From CAXXIC01 sp049315325 (GTDB lineage: Bacteria; Bacteroidota; Bacteroidia; Bacteroidales; UBA7332): 64,000 nucleotides of DNA. The stretch is from the NCBI GenBank assembly GCA_049315325.1, contig JBMOKJ010000002.1:248001-312000 (forward strand), in the 5' to 3' direction. The translations under genes were made by a program, and so were the position numbers. Each line of letters starts with the position of its first letter. The first letter of the stretch is position 1. Shown here in pieces: positions 36,007-44,569 of the stretch. The notes beneath the pieces are model-generated. The model was not told the origin of the DNA. It did no database searches and saw only the letters and a program-made list of their open reading frames with translations.

Positions 36007-38904
36007 ATGAAACTTAAATTTGACAGTTCACAGGAATATCAACTTCAAGCAGTCAGCAGCTTTGTTGATTTGTTCGATGGGCAGAAGTTACATAAGGGCG
36101 ATTATTCCATTGAAATAAATGACAACATTACCGAAGGTCAGGGAAGTCTCTTTCAATCCGAATTAGGCATTGGCAATAACCTTGTGGTTAGTGCTGAATC
36201 AATGCTGAAAAACCTGCACGACATTCAGGAACGTAACGATATTGACCCCATTTCCGTAGCTGAATTTGAGAAAAACGGCTTAAACTTTTCGGTCGAAATG
36301 GAAACCGGTACGGGTAAAACTTACGTTTACCTGAGTACCATTTTTGAATTAAGCCAGAAATACGGTTTCAAAAAATTCATTATTGTTGTGCCAAGTGTGG
36401 CAATCCGTGAGGGTGCATTAAAAAACATTGAAATCACTGCCGACCACTTTAAGGCTTTGTACAACAACATAGAGTTCGAACATTTTGTGTACGATAGCAA
36501 AAAAGCAAACCGCCTACGGCAGTTCGCCACAAGTAACCAATTGCAAATAATGATTATCAATATCGATGCCTTCAACAAAGACACCAATATCTTTAATCAG
36601 GAGCGCAATCAACTCAACGGCTTTAGTCCTCGTGAGTTTATCAATGCTGTTCGTCCGTTTATAATCATTGACGAACCTCAAAAGGTGGATAACACACCTA
36701 AAGCACAGGATGCAATCAAATCGCTAAACCCAATTTGTATTTTCCGTTTTTCTGCTACACATAAAAATCTCTACAACCTTATTTACAAATTAGACCCAAT
36801 CAGAGCTTACGAACAACGACTTGTAAAACAAATCGTTGTCGCTTCGGTTACAGGCTCAAACGCTCAAAACGATGCTTTTATCAAACTATTGCAGGTTGAT
36901 AACACAAGCGGTATTAAAGCCAAAATTCGTATTCAGGTACAGGGTAAAGGTGATGTAAAAGAAAAGGATTTTTGGGTAAAACAAAATGCAGATTTATATG
37001 TGCTATCCAACGAGCGTTCAGCCTATCAGAACGGCTTTGAGGTATTGGATATTAGTTGCGAACCAAGCAATGAATTTATTGATTTCACTTCTGGTCGTTT
37101 GTATTTAGGTCAGGAGCGTGGAGGTATTACCGAAGATTTGATTGATGTTCAAATTAAAAACACAATCAAAAAACACTTGGATAAAGAGTTGCAGTTGAAA
37201 GGGCGTGGAATCAAAGTTTTAAGTCTTTTCTTTGTCGATAAGGTTTCCAATTACCGTATCTACGATACGGATGGAAAACCAGCCAAAGGCAAATATGCTG
37301 ATGAATTTGAAAGACATTACGCTGAATTAATCCAGCTTCCTCAATACAAAGAGTTAGATATTTTTCCTGTGGAAAAATGCCACGATGGATATTTCTCAGC
37401 CGATAAAAAAGGCGTTTATAAAGATACCAACGGCAGCACACAAGCCGACGATGATACTTACGCAAAAATTATGCGTAACAAAGAACAACTTCTTTCAATG
37501 GACGAGCCATTGAAATTCATTTTCTCCCACTCTGCACTTCGTGAAGGTTGGGATAATCCAAATGTATTTCAGATTTGTGTTTTACGTGAGGTAGGCAGTG
37601 CCAACGAACGGAGGCAAACTCTTGGTCGTGGTTTACGCTTACCTGTCAATAAAGATGGTGAACGTGTAAAAGACGATAACATTAATAAACTAACTGTTAT
37701 TGCTCGTGAAAGTTATGCCGACTTTGCAAGCGGCTTGCAGAAAGAATACGAAGAAGAATGTGGTGTTACTTTTGGCAAAGTACCACAAATCGCTTTTGCA
37801 AAACTAACGGTAACTGATGGAGAGGAAGAAAAACCATTAGGCAGGGTGGCAAGTGCTAACTTATGGGCAGAAATTCAAACCAAAGGTTTTGTTGACAAAA
37901 ACGGCAAAATACAATCCTCATTCAATCCTTCTAAAGAAGGCTTTTCATTGGGCTTGTCTGAAGAATTTGCCGATAAAGAATCGGAAATTATCAATGTATT
38001 ACAGTCTTATCAATTAGAACGACACATTAAGAAAGACGAAGAGCCGAAACGACTAAAAATCAACAAGCAAATCTTTCTTGACCCCGAATTTGAAACCCTT
38101 TGGAATAAAATCAAACACCGCACAACGTACCATGTAGATTATTCAACCGATGATTTAATTGCTAACGCAACAAAATCAATTTCCGAAATGGAAAGAATAG
38201 ATCCGGTAAAAGTGTCGTACCGTGAAGATATTATTGGAGTGGAGAAAAAGGGAATCACAACCACCAACACAAAAGCAAATGAAATCAAATTAGAATATAC
38301 AGGCATTCTGCCCGATATTCTTGCATACCTCCAAAAAGAAACCGAGCTGACAAGAAGTACCTTGGTCAAAATTCTTTCAGCCTGTAACCGCCTGAAAGAA
38401 TTTGCCGTTAACCCTCAAAAGTTTATGGATGCAGTCGCTTCAATTCTCAATCGGGAATTACACCGCTTAATGATTGACGGTATCAAGTATGAAAAACTGA
38501 CAGCAGGGCAAACCGAATGGAGTATGCAACTATTCAGAGATGAAGAGTTGAAAGACTATTTCGAGCAGTCATTAAAAGTAAATAATTCAGTCTACGACAG
38601 TATTATTTACGATAGTGAAATTGAACGTAAATTTGCAGAATCATTAGACCAAAGAGAAGATATAAAGCTGTTTGTAAAACTACCTTCATTCTTCAAAATA
38701 GAAACACCCATTGGCACATACAACCCCGATTGGGCAATAGTAAAGCACGACGACAACACAATATACTTAGTTCGTGAAACAAAAGGCACAAAAGACTTTG
38801 AAAAGCTCCGCAACTCCGAAGCTGACAAAATCAAATGCGGTCGCAAACATTTTGAAGCCATAGGAGCAAACTTTGGTGTTGTTACTTCGGCGGTGGAAAT
38901 ATAA
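36007..38904 (+). CDS. res: Type III restriction endonuclease subunit (Res)
   Basis: 965 residues. SF2 helicase motor: VEMETGTGKTYVYL (Walker A, about 97), IIIDEPQKVD (Walker B, about 222), RFSATH (motif III) and LGRGLRLPV (motif VI). C-terminal PD-(D/E)xK nuclease: NPDWAIV near 906 and YLVRETKG near 922. All catalytic blocks are intact, so the pair with Mod should be active. The SMC-operon promoter lies in the 73-bp gap after its stop. Confidence 0.95.
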   Translation: MKLKFDSSQEYQLQAVSSFVDLFDGQKLHKGDYSIEINDNITEGQGSLFQSELGIGNNLVVSAESMLKNLHDIQERNDIDPISVAEFEKNGLNFSVEMETGTGKTYVYLSTIFELSQKYGFKKFIIVVPSVAIREGALKNIEITADHFKALYNNIEFEHFVYDSKKANRLRQFATSNQLQIMIINIDAFNKDTNIFNQERNQLNGFSPREFINAVRPFIIIDEPQKVDNTPKAQDAIKSLNPICIFRFSATHKNLYNLIYKLDPIRAYEQRLVKQIVVASVTGSNAQNDAFIKLLQVDNTSGIKAKIRIQVQGKGDVKEKDFWVKQNADLYVLSNERSAYQNGFEVLDISCEPSNEFIDFTSGRLYLGQERGGITEDLIDVQIKNTIKKHLDKELQLKGRGIKVLSLFFVDKVSNYRIYDTDGKPAKGKYADEFERHYAELIQLPQYKELDIFPVEKCHDGYFSADKKGVYKDTNGSTQADDDTYAKIMRNKEQLLSMDEPLKFIFSHSALREGWDNPNVFQICVLREVGSANERRQTLGRGLRLPVNKDGERVKDDNINKLTVIARESYADFASGLQKEYEEECGVTFGKVPQIAFAKLTVTDGEEEKPLGRVASANLWAEIQTKGFVDKNGKIQSSFNPSKEGFSLGLSEEFADKESEIINVLQSYQLERHIKKDEEPKRLKINKQIFLDPEFETLWNKIKHRTTYHVDYSTDDLIANATKSISEMERIDPVKVSYREDIIGVEKKGITTTNTKANEIKLEYTGILPDILAYLQKETELTRSTLVKILSACNRLKEFAVNPQKFMDAVASILNRELHRLMIDGIKYEKLTAGQTEWSMQLFRDEELKDYFEQSLKVNNSVYDSIIYDSEIERKFAESLDQREDIKLFVKLPSFFKIETPIGTYNPDWAIVKHDDNTIYLVRETKGTKDFEKLRNSEADKIKCGRKHFEAIGANFGVVTSAVEI

Positions 38905-38921
38905 TTCTGCAAAAGAGATTG

Positions 38922-38957
38922 ATTGTCATAAGTTGTCAAAATATAGTAATAATCTTG
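38922..38957 (+). promoter_or_regulatory. TTGTCA-taag-TTGTCA operator and -7 box of the SMC operon
   Basis: Direct repeat TTGTCA (38923-38928 and 38933-38938, 10-bp period), then TAATCTTG at 38950-38957, a near match to TAnnTTTG. The second TTGTCA starts 17 bp before the -7 box, as at the two other copies. Start codon is 20 bp further on. Confidence 0.75.
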
Positions 38958-38977
38958 CAGAAAAATAATTTGATAAT

Positions 38978-41749
38978 ATGCTAAACAGAATAGTGGTTAT
39001 AAATTCCGAATTGTATGCCAAAGCTTCTATTAGTATTGGTGATAGTAATAGCATACAACTTGCTGCAGAAAATAATGTAGGAAAAAGTTCTTTTTTGAAT
39101 ACACTTAATTTCTTATATATTGTCGATAAAGAGCAAATGCGTTTTGAAGACAACCGCAAGTTATCAGAATCAATGAAACATTATTTTGGTGGAACGAGTA
39201 TTTACAGTTTCATTATTTTTGAGATTTTCAGCAATGGTTATTATTGTATTCTGGTAAAAGCAACACCTGAAAATACGCTTGAATATTATAAAATTAGTGG
39301 TGAATATAAGGAGGATTTTTTTGTTGAAAAATTGCTTAATGGTGGTTTCAAACCAAAGAAGTGGGAAACTGCTTTGCAAGAACTTACAAATGATAATCCG
39401 ACCGATGCACCAATACAACTTAAAAGCGATGACCTTTATAATTTGATTTATAATTCCGATAAAAATAAAAATCCTGTTGTTTTAATCAACAGCAAAGTAA
39501 AAAGAAAAGGAAAGTCATTATCGAATAGTTTTACTGAAATTTATAAACACCTTATCAAAACAAGTGATATCACAGAAAAATCTTTTAAAAATGCATTACT
39601 TGTTGCAGACAACAAACAAAACGAGCCACTTTCGATTTTTTCTAATGATAAATTAGAAAAAATAGGTGATTTTGAGCGTAAGAAAACCCATTTGAATAAA
39701 CTTCATTCTGTCAGGCATGATTTTGAAATGCTGAAGCATTTAAATGATGATTTTATTGCAAAAGAAACTGTTTTAGGAAAGCTAAAACATACTTTTTTTA
39801 GCAAGTATAATGAAATTGCAAAAGAGTTGTCAGATAAAATAGATGAAAACAGTGTTTTGTCACAAGAAATAAACAGTCTCGACACTAAAATAAATAAAAC
39901 GTTTAAAGCTATACGAGATAAGTTAATTGGAGAAAAAGCAACAGCAGAAAGCAATCTCAAATTAAATAAAATTGAGATTGGGATAGAAGAAGATACGAAT
40001 AATAAAACAAAACTTGAAAAAAGTCCCAGACTTTGGGAACTATTAAAAGAAGTCGAAAATTACGAACCAACTAAGGAAGATATTTTATTTCAGGGATTAT
40101 TATCAGAAGTAGAAATAATAGATAAGAAAAGGCAAGAACTTGAAGCTCAGATTACTCAGTTAGAAAGAAGTAGCTTTACGTCTCAACAAGTAGAAAAGCA
40201 AATCACAGAATTAGAAGCTGAAATAAACGCAATTGATAATTCAATATCCGAATTTGACAATTTATTGTATCAGCATATTTCCGATGATCCCGAAATCACA
40301 AAACAAGTTTATTCTTATTTACATAGCAATATTGCAAACCTTGATAAATCCAATATTGTAAAGAAAATTACAAAAGCTGATTTTCCAATGACTTTTTTCG
40401 ATGGTAAAATTGATGTAAATCAGGTTACAATAAAAACGCCTCTAACCATAAATGAACTAAAAGAAAAAGTTGAATTAAAAAATAAAGACCTAAATGAGAA
40501 AAGATTATTGCTGGATGCAATTAAAAATAGAAATGCATTACAAGACCAATTAACGAACCTAAGGAGTCAAATTTCCGAAAAATCCTTATTGATTAATAAA
40601 ATTAAAAACAAGCCTAATTTGCTTGTTCAAAAAAATCAAATAGAAGCTGATATTCAAGAATTGGAAGAAATAACAATACCTGCAATTATCAAAAAACTTG
40701 AGAATGAAGACGCTGAAATTGAAACAGCAAAAAAACTATTTGACGGTAAGAAAGCAGAAAAAGCAAAACACGAAAGTGATTTAACCGATTACAAAAAGCA
40801 ATATTTTTATTTTGGTAACAATGATATTTACGAAATAGAAGAAATCTTAGAAAGACCATTTGAGAAAATTTACGACGAGTATACTAAAATGTTTAATGCT
40901 CTTGCCGTGGGTGATGAATGTCTGAAAGCACGAAGACAAAAACTAAAAGACAGCATTTGTAGAACATTGGATAGCGACATAAATAACATTAAGGATTTCA
41001 TTAAAGAAGTGGACGAGGAACTACGAAATTTACCTGATTCACAAAGAACACTTGATGCTTTATTAAACTCTCTTTCCATTGAAATTGGCAATCCTACTGC
41101 AAATTTTCTCCAAAAATATAACGATTTCAAAACATTTGTTTATCATAATTACAATCGCAATTTAGCCAACTATCCAATTTCAAACATACAAGAAGTAAAA
41201 GTCAAAATCGATGATAATGAAGAGTTGATAAAGGATTTAAACAGTATCTCAAAACTCAAATTTTCAGATGGTTTAGATTTTGACAACTCCTATTTGGAAA
41301 GTAAAAAAGCATTGGAAAAACAACTTTTGGAACACAAAGGAAAATCAATTTCCATTGAAGATTTATTTTCTATCAATGTTGAAATCACCAAAGTTACAGG
41401 GGAGAAAGAAGACATAGATTTATCTAAACAAGTTCAATCTAAAGGAACTAATATCGTTTTAAAATTGTATCTTTTTTTGAATATATTAAAAGATTTGGTT
41501 CAACAGATAAATAACAACAAAATTATAATCTACGTTGACGAATTGGATTCTATCGGTCAAAAAAATGTAAAGCATTTAGTGTCGTTCTGTAAAGAACATA
41601 ATTTTGTACCACTTTTTGCAGCTCCTCGAAAGGTAGAAGGTATAGATAAATATTATATGATTAAGGAACAAAAACCCAAAATTATTTTTGGCGAATTACA
41701 ATCATTTCCTGTAATTTATAGAAAAGAAAATGCAGAACATAACATTTAA
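38978..41749 (+). CDS. SMC/MukB-like ATPase of a Wadjet-like operon (JetC-like)
   Basis: 923 residues. N-terminal ATPase half with AAENNVGKSSFLN (Walker A, 31-38). Long coiled coils at about 215-430 and 490-760 flank a hinge-like non-coiled part (about 432-487). The C-terminal ATPase half has QSKGTNIV (about 820) where the ABC signature belongs, and IIIYVDELDS (Walker B, D854-E855). This is the architecture of MukB/MksB/JetC, but shorter than the roughly 1100 residues usual for JetC. It starts the four-gene operon; the next gene overlaps by 20 bp. It should form a DNA-loop-extruding motor with the MukE- and MukF-like partners. Confidence 0.8.
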   Translation: MLNRIVVINSELYAKASISIGDSNSIQLAAENNVGKSSFLNTLNFLYIVDKEQMRFEDNRKLSESMKHYFGGTSIYSFIIFEIFSNGYYCILVKATPENTLEYYKISGEYKEDFFVEKLLNGGFKPKKWETALQELTNDNPTDAPIQLKSDDLYNLIYNSDKNKNPVVLINSKVKRKGKSLSNSFTEIYKHLIKTSDITEKSFKNALLVADNKQNEPLSIFSNDKLEKIGDFERKKTHLNKLHSVRHDFEMLKHLNDDFIAKETVLGKLKHTFFSKYNEIAKELSDKIDENSVLSQEINSLDTKINKTFKAIRDKLIGEKATAESNLKLNKIEIGIEEDTNNKTKLEKSPRLWELLKEVENYEPTKEDILFQGLLSEVEIIDKKRQELEAQITQLERSSFTSQQVEKQITELEAEINAIDNSISEFDNLLYQHISDDPEITKQVYSYLHSNIANLDKSNIVKKITKADFPMTFFDGKIDVNQVTIKTPLTINELKEKVELKNKDLNEKRLLLDAIKNRNALQDQLTNLRSQISEKSLLINKIKNKPNLLVQKNQIEADIQELEEITIPAIIKKLENEDAEIETAKKLFDGKKAEKAKHESDLTDYKKQYFYFGNNDIYEIEEILERPFEKIYDEYTKMFNALAVGDECLKARRQKLKDSICRTLDSDINNIKDFIKEVDEELRNLPDSQRTLDALLNSLSIEIGNPTANFLQKYNDFKTFVYHNYNRNLANYPISNIQEVKVKIDDNEELIKDLNSISKLKFSDGLDFDNSYLESKKALEKQLLEHKGKSISIEDLFSINVEITKVTGEKEDIDLSKQVQSKGTNIVLKLYLFLNILKDLVQQINNNKIIIYVDELDSIGQKNVKHLVSFCKEHNFVPLFAAPRKVEGIDKYYMIKEQKPKIIFGELQSFPVIYRKENAEHNI

Positions 41750-42539
41750 AAACACTATTCAACGACTTTTACGCGAGAGCAAGATAAGTGCTTCCTCTAT
41801 TGGAAAATCAATAAAAAATTCCAATGATTTTTCCACGTTGTTAAATGGTGGTTTTATTGAATACGTGCAAGCAAAAACAAGCGGAGGTAGTTATTCTGTA
41901 AAAAACTTAGATGCCTTAAATAAATATTATCAGGGAAAATTTCCAGAGGAATTTAAAAATCAACAATCGTCTATAGACAATGTAAATTCATTTAGAAATA
42001 CCAAAGCCGCAAAAAGAGAAAGTCAAAATATTATTTTAATACGTGGAACCCAAAATGTACTTATAAATGGAGTAGAAACGGATTTAAACTATTTTACACA
42101 GAATTACGGCACATTTTCAACAGTAGTAAAATATATTTCAGCCAATAAAATTTGTTTCGTTGAGAATTTAGATTCATTTTTGATTGCTGAGCAAGTGATT
42201 AAAAATGATTTTGTGTTTATTCATACATACGGTGGTATTGGTAAGTCGGTTGTAAATAAAATCACAGCAAATGAGTTTCTTGTTTTCCCTGATTACGATT
42301 TTGTTGGGTTGAATAGCTATTTGCTTGTAAAACATATACACGCAAATACAAAACTGTTTATTCCTGAAAATTACGAAGAATTATTGCAATCAAAATCCAG
42401 AACAATCAAAACCAAACAAGGTAGAGAACAGCAGCCGAGTAAGGACGTATTTGAAAGTACAGAAGATATTGTAGTAAAAATTAGAACAGATATTTTCAAA
42501 TGTAAAAAATTTGTTGAACAACAAGCAGCATTTAAATGA
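41730..42539 (+). CDS. Toprim-domain protein, JetD-like nuclease subunit
   Basis: 269 residues. The N-terminal part (about 1-95) looks winged-helix: TIQRLLRESKISASSIGKSI and VKNLDALNKYYQG. The C-terminal half carries Toprim features: ICFVENLDSF (Glu145) and VFPDYDFVGLNSYLL (Asp188 and Asp190, followed by Gly193). This matches JetD of Wadjet, which cuts plasmid DNA, but JetD is usually about 380 residues. The gene is placed second, overlapping the SMC gene by 20 bp and the MukF-like gene by 4 bp. Confidence 0.75.
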   Translation: MQNITFKNTIQRLLRESKISASSIGKSIKNSNDFSTLLNGGFIEYVQAKTSGGSYSVKNLDALNKYYQGKFPEEFKNQQSSIDNVNSFRNTKAAKRESQNIILIRGTQNVLINGVETDLNYFTQNYGTFSTVVKYISANKICFVENLDSFLIAEQVIKNDFVFIHTYGGIGKSVVNKITANEFLVFPDYDFVGLNSYLLVKHIHANTKLFIPENYEELLQSKSRTIKTKQGREQQPSKDVFESTEDIVVKIRTDIFKCKKFVEQQAAFK

Positions 42540-43762
42540 GCAACCTAAATCTTTCAGGTAAAGACATATTGAAATTTCTTGTGCAACATTATGAATTTGT
42601 ACAAATGGCTTTTCTTACAGGAAAGCCCGATTTTGTCATTGAACAGGATCGATTTCAAACGCTTGTTGATGAATACAATACTACCAATGAAAGCAAAATT
42701 ACACTTTCAAAATTAGTTGACTTTAAATTTTGCAGACAATTATCATCAGGTGAATATAAAATAAATGGCAATTACTCTACATTTTTAGAGTTCATTTTTG
42801 ATGATTTCGTGTTGGATTTGCCGGAAACGTTGAAAAATCGTTATCATGCGATAATCACAAATTTTAAAAATCTACAAACTGAAATAGACGAAAATAAAAT
42901 ATCGTTGTACATTCAAGATATTGTAAATGAAATAGAATCATTTTTAATTGATATTCAACGCCAAACATATCGTTTATTAAGAGATACAGAATCTTTGAAA
43001 GTAAACGCTGAAAATAATGCCGACCTTACAATTAGAGTACAAAAAGCAACTTATTGGATTGACGAATATATTATTCCACTAAATTCTGTGTTGAACAAAG
43101 AACACCCTGGTTCTATTATTGCATCAATTATAAATTTACAAAGATATGCAAGTGAGAAACGATTTTCTGTCAATACATTTAGACTAAAAAAAGAGTTTGA
43201 AAAATTATATGCTTGTGTTGTAAATGCCAATTCCGAATTAGATCAAACCATAGGCAAATTAACGAGAGAATTATTGCCCTTGCTTGAAAGAATAAAGAGT
43301 GATTCGCTTATTTTAAGTGGCTTTTATCATTTTATCGAAAATATAGACCAACCTGTAAATTACATTATTCCTTTGCCTGATTTGTTGAAAAAAGAAAATA
43401 ATAGTGTAATGTCAAATAATTTTAGTGTTGTTGCTGAATTTTATATTGACCACTTTAATCCTATTAATGCAGAAGTTATTTATCTGGAAGAAACAGAAGA
43501 AATAGAATGGATGCCTGATACAAGCTATTTCAAAGAATTATTGTTATCTGAAAACGGAAGCGAGAATTTTTATCAGTGGTGTTTTGATGTTTTACAAAAA
43601 CATACAAACGACATCTCACTTTCAAAATTCTTTACTGTTTCAAATCTGATTTTGGAAGAAGATCTAAAAGCTGAATATCTACATGAAAACAGAATTGAAA
43701 TTGCACTTTCAGATGTAATATTAAAAATGCCAAAAGTAAAAGTATATGCAATATCCGAATGA
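42536..43762 (+). CDS. MukF/JetA-like kleisin subunit
   Basis: 408 residues. Residues 1-95 fit a winged helix (SGKDILKFLVQHYEFVQMAF, ITLSKLVDFKFCRQL). A helical middle (about 110-290) contains DIVNEIESFLIDIQRQTYRL and TESLKVNAEN, like MukF/MksF kleisins. The C-terminal part is mixed and would contact the ATPase head. No catalytic motif. Overlaps on both sides (4 bp and 17 bp) show strict co-expression with the Toprim and MukE-like genes. Confidence 0.7.
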   Translation: MSNLNLSGKDILKFLVQHYEFVQMAFLTGKPDFVIEQDRFQTLVDEYNTTNESKITLSKLVDFKFCRQLSSGEYKINGNYSTFLEFIFDDFVLDLPETLKNRYHAIITNFKNLQTEIDENKISLYIQDIVNEIESFLIDIQRQTYRLLRDTESLKVNAENNADLTIRVQKATYWIDEYIIPLNSVLNKEHPGSIIASIINLQRYASEKRFSVNTFRLKKEFEKLYACVVNANSELDQTIGKLTRELLPLLERIKSDSLILSGFYHFIENIDQPVNYIIPLPDLLKKENNSVMSNNFSVVAEFYIDHFNPINAEVIYLEETEEIEWMPDTSYFKELLLSENGSENFYQWCFDVLQKHTNDISLSKFFTVSNLILEEDLKAEYLHENRIEIALSDVILKMPKVKVYAISE

Positions 43763-44252
43763 ACATAAAAAAATTGTAAGCAATTTGTTAGATGGGAAAT
43801 TTATAATTTCCTCTCACTTCTTTGATGTTATTAAAGAGCAGGAAGATGAATACATTGCATTTTTTAAAAATTCTTACGGTTACGATTTAAAGGTTGAGGC
43901 TGATTTTGCTTATTTAACTTCTGATGAAGTAAAAGAAACAAGAACAAGAGATTTTGTATTGTTTCTTGCTGTTTTGTGTCGAGAATTGGATTATAGCGGA
44001 AGAAATTTTAGAGATACAGTCGAATTCGGTAGTTTAGATATTTCTGATACATTCGACCTTTTAAAACAATCTTCAAAATGGGAAATACTCGAAAAAACAA
44101 CAATTGCCGATTTTGAAAAATTTATTACTACTTGGACTGGGAAAAATCTATTAATAAAATCAGGCAGTCAATTCAAATTCACAAAAGCAGTAAATGTATT
44201 TTTATCATTTGCAGTCAATATAGCTAATGCAAAAATGAAAGAAGAAAACTAA
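43746..44252 (+). CDS. MukE/JetB-like subunit
   Basis: 168 residues. It has the MukE/JetB pattern: IVSNLLDGKFIISSHFFDVI, then YGYDLKVEADFAYLTSDE, then FVLFLAVLCRELDYSG, and C-terminal winged-helix blocks. In MukBEF and Wadjet this subunit bridges the kleisin and binds DNA. It overlaps the upstream gene by 17 bp and is the last gene of the operon. Confidence 0.75.
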   Translation: MQYPNEHKKIVSNLLDGKFIISSHFFDVIKEQEDEYIAFFKNSYGYDLKVEADFAYLTSDEVKETRTRDFVLFLAVLCRELDYSGRNFRDTVEFGSLDISDTFDLLKQSSKWEILEKTTIADFEKFITTWTGKNLLIKSGSQFKFTKAVNVFLSFAVNIANAKMKEEN

Positions 44253-44351
44253 AAATTATCAGGCAATGAAATTATCAGATTTACTGATAGAAAGCAAGTA
44301 GACTAAAGTGAAATCTTATCCACTTCATTAGTAAGATGCTATAGAAAATGA

Positions 44352-44534
44352 GATTGTTTTTCCGAAATAAGTATTGACGAATACAAGAATGTATATAATC
44401 GCTTATTTTACTTTGTAGTTTATCCAAACGAAATGATTATATGGATTATGTTTGATACTAATATAAGTACACCATACAAACAGGTACATGGTCAAAAACC
44501 GCTTAAATCATTCTTTCAGTTTTTTGAAATATAA
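44352..44534 (+). pseudogene. Possible gene remnant without a start codon
   Basis: About 60 open codons between stops, with a protein-like sequence (SIDEYKNVYNRLFYFVVYP, then IIWIMFDTNISTPYKQ) but no ATG, GTG or TTG in a good place. It fills most of the 317-bp gap 44253-44569. It may be the 3' end of a lost gene. Family not recognised. Confidence 0.3.
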
Positions 44535-44569
44535 ATTATCACTAACAATAAATTTAGCAACAATAATAT

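Noticed and set aside
38978..41749. RecN, SbcC or Rad50-type repair ATPase
   Set aside because: The MukE-like, MukF-like and Toprim neighbours with overlapping reading frames fit a MukBEF/Wadjet-type set better.
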